DNA of 7,057 nt, from NCBI GenBank assembly GCA_007375785.1, contig VMEY01000060.1, forward strand, positions 1 to 7,057. Reading direction: 5' to 3'. Position 1 is the first letter of the stretch; each line of letters opens with the position of its first letter. This DNA is from Parcubacteria group bacterium Athens0416_74. GTDB taxonomy: Bacteria > Patescibacteriota > Minisyncoccia > Phycocordibacterales > UBA2100. The notes under the pieces were generated by a model. It searched no databases. It saw only the letters and a program-made list of their open reading frames with translations, and was not told the DNA's origin. Both the position numbers and the translations under genes were made by a program. Below are positions 5,890 to 7,057 of the stretch, in pieces.

Positions 5890-7057
5890 ATGGCGGATAG
5901 AATTCAGCTCGACGGAAAGACATACGTACCGATAGCGGAAGCCGCTGCGCTTGTCGGTATGTCCGAGCTGGATATTCGCGCGCTCGGTCAGCAAGGCCGC
6001 GTCCTAATGCGCGCGCTCGGCAAGAAGATCTACGTCGATTTCGATGCGCTACAGGCGGGAAAGAATAAGGAGTCTCGAACGGAAAATAGGAGTATGGGAG
6101 TAGAGGGTGATATCGGAGCTCATGCGCTTCCCGCCGTGGACGCGGCGGCTATCCGCGAAAGGATTGCGGTAGTGGATACACAGACAGCGTTACCCAAAGC
6201 ACAGGTGATGCCGAAAGTGCTCGACACATCGATTATGGGTCGCGCTTCACTCATCGCAACCTCTACCCAAAATATTGTCACACCAAAGCCAGTGGAGGCA
6301 TCTCGACCTGCGGCGGTCGTGCAGCAATCGGTCGACATGAAATCTCCGCCCACCGTCCCGTCCGCGATGGATGCTATCCCCATCGCAGAGATGTTGCCGC
6401 CGAAACAAGAGCTGCAGGCCAAGGGCGCCCACATGAGCTCTGCGATGCTCTCTGCGATGGGAAGCATCACGCAGCCGGATGTGCCGATATTGAGTCCCGT
6501 CTCCGGTGCGATACGGTCGTTTGCTACCACCGCGGCTGCACTCGCGATGTTTGTATTCATAGTCGGCGGAGGAGTAGCCGCATATGAGAGATCTCCGCAG
6601 ATCGTCGCGTTCTTGAGTACGGTGCGCGAACAGGTCGCAGCGGTCGCGGGACTCGGCACCACACTGACGTACGATGCGTCAGAAGCACCCCCAGGTCGGC
6701 TCTCGGTAGTGAGTAGCGTGAGCGAGGGTCAGACCGCGACGCAGGCGGCGACTTTTCCGGGCACAGGTACTTCTACGCAGCCAATCTACTATGTATACAA
6801 CTATCCCATCATCGAGCGTGTCGTGCAGGAGGTCAAATATATTGACGCAGGTACGCCGCAAGATTTTACGCAACAACTCAACGAGCTCTACCAGCGCGTA
6901 CAGGCTCAGATACAAAGTCTCAATATAAGTACCAACACGAATTTTGCCCAGCAATATCAGGTGATCGCACAGACCAACAATATCGATAAGCTCGGAAGCG
7001 TAACCATCGACAATAACTCAACATTCTCGGGCGGCACCGTGACAGGTTCGACGCTCA
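5890..7057 (+). CDS. Membrane-anchored surface fibre protein with N-terminal excisionase-like HTH (3' partial)
   Basis: Frame 1 is open from ATG 5890 to the window end (389 codons plus one base). Domains in order: residues 1-55 resemble a MerR/excisionase-type helix-turn-helix (TYVPIAEAAALVGMSELDIR, then GKKIYVDFDAL); 56-205 is a low-complexity Ala/Pro/Val-rich linker; 211-232 is one strong membrane span (FATTAAALAMFVFIVGGGVA); 235-310 is a low-complexity region; 305-345 has YPIIERVVQEV and a Gln-rich helical, possibly coiled-coil segment; from 365, NIDKLGSVTIDNNSTFSGG begins fibre-like repeats. I recall this HTH-span-stalk-fibre order from other Parcubacteria giant proteins. An inside HTH and outside fibre is inferred. 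The start is one base after the RAYT stop and has no Shine-Dalgarno site. The first fibre gene may have had a similar N-terminus, but that lies outside the window. Confidence 0.82.
   Translation, partial: MADRIQLDGKTYVPIAEAAALVGMSELDIRALGQQGRVLMRALGKKIYVDFDALQAGKNKESRTENRSMGVEGDIGAHALPAVDAAAIRERIAVVDTQTALPKAQVMPKVLDTSIMGRASLIATSTQNIVTPKPVEASRPAAVVQQSVDMKSPPTVPSAMDAIPIAEMLPPKQELQAKGAHMSSAMLSAMGSITQPDVPILSPVSGAIRSFATTAAALAMFVFIVGGGVAAYERSPQIVAFLSTVREQVAAVAGLGTTLTYDASEAPPGRLSVVSSVSEGQTATQAATFPGTGTSTQPIYYVYNYPIIERVVQEVKYIDAGTPQDFTQQLNELYQRVQAQIQSLNISTNTNFAQQYQVIAQTNNIDKLGSVTIDNNSTFSGGTVTGSTL

Overview
The window looks like part of the genome of a Candidate Phyla Radiation (Patescibacteria) bacterium, most likely from the Parcubacteria side (Kaiserbacteria/Nomurabacteria-like). 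This placement rests on recalled family patterns, not a search. The signs are very large Ser/Thr/Ala/Gly-rich fibre proteins with repeated GIGTTTP-type motifs, a REP-associated tyrosine transposase (RAYT) beginning MRRITFSEGEYYHVYNRG, a surface protein starting with an excisionase-like helix-turn-helix, nearly gapless gene packing and no clear Shine-Dalgarno sites. All genes are on the + strand.

Layout. (1) About 2-5173 is the 3' part of a giant repeat-rich fibre/adhesin gene whose start lies upstream of the window. Conceptually it is one protein of about 1,716 residues in the window, but the frame is broken twice. A 22-bp tandem duplication (1632-1675) shifts frame 2 to frame 3, and a further indel near 2631-2650 shifts it back to frame 2. 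As sequenced the gene is three fragments: 2-1840, about 1656-2690, and about 2630-5173. (2) 5175-5888 is an intact RAYT of the HUH/Y1 (IS200-like) family. (3) 5890 to the window end is the 5' part of a second surface protein: excisionase-like HTH, long linker, one membrane span, short helical stalk, then the first fibre repeats. Both junctions between neighbouring genes leave one base (TAA-T-ATG, TAG-T-ATG), so an operon with coupled translation is likely.

The most notable structure is a REP-like palindrome (ccgaggct-A/T-agcctcgg) present three times around the RAYT: at the extreme 3' end of the fibre gene, inside the RAYT just before its HUH motif, and in inverted orientation at the RAYT 3' end. 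All three are translated. The first two add the same peptide, SEAKPRQ, in the same codon phase in two unrelated proteins. The outer two extend to a 25-nt inverted pair with one mismatch (5134-5158 and 5849-5873), which bounds a possible 740-bp REP-RAYT-iREP unit. The arrangement resembles a REPtron combined with the protein-embedded palindromes known from Rickettsia (RPE).

Taken together this is a cell-surface fibre locus with long internal repeats prone to recombination, and a palindrome-linked single-strand transposase gene sits between two fibre genes. There is no gene-free stretch over 300 bases. I saw no tRNA, rRNA, CRISPR array, promoter or convincing terminator.
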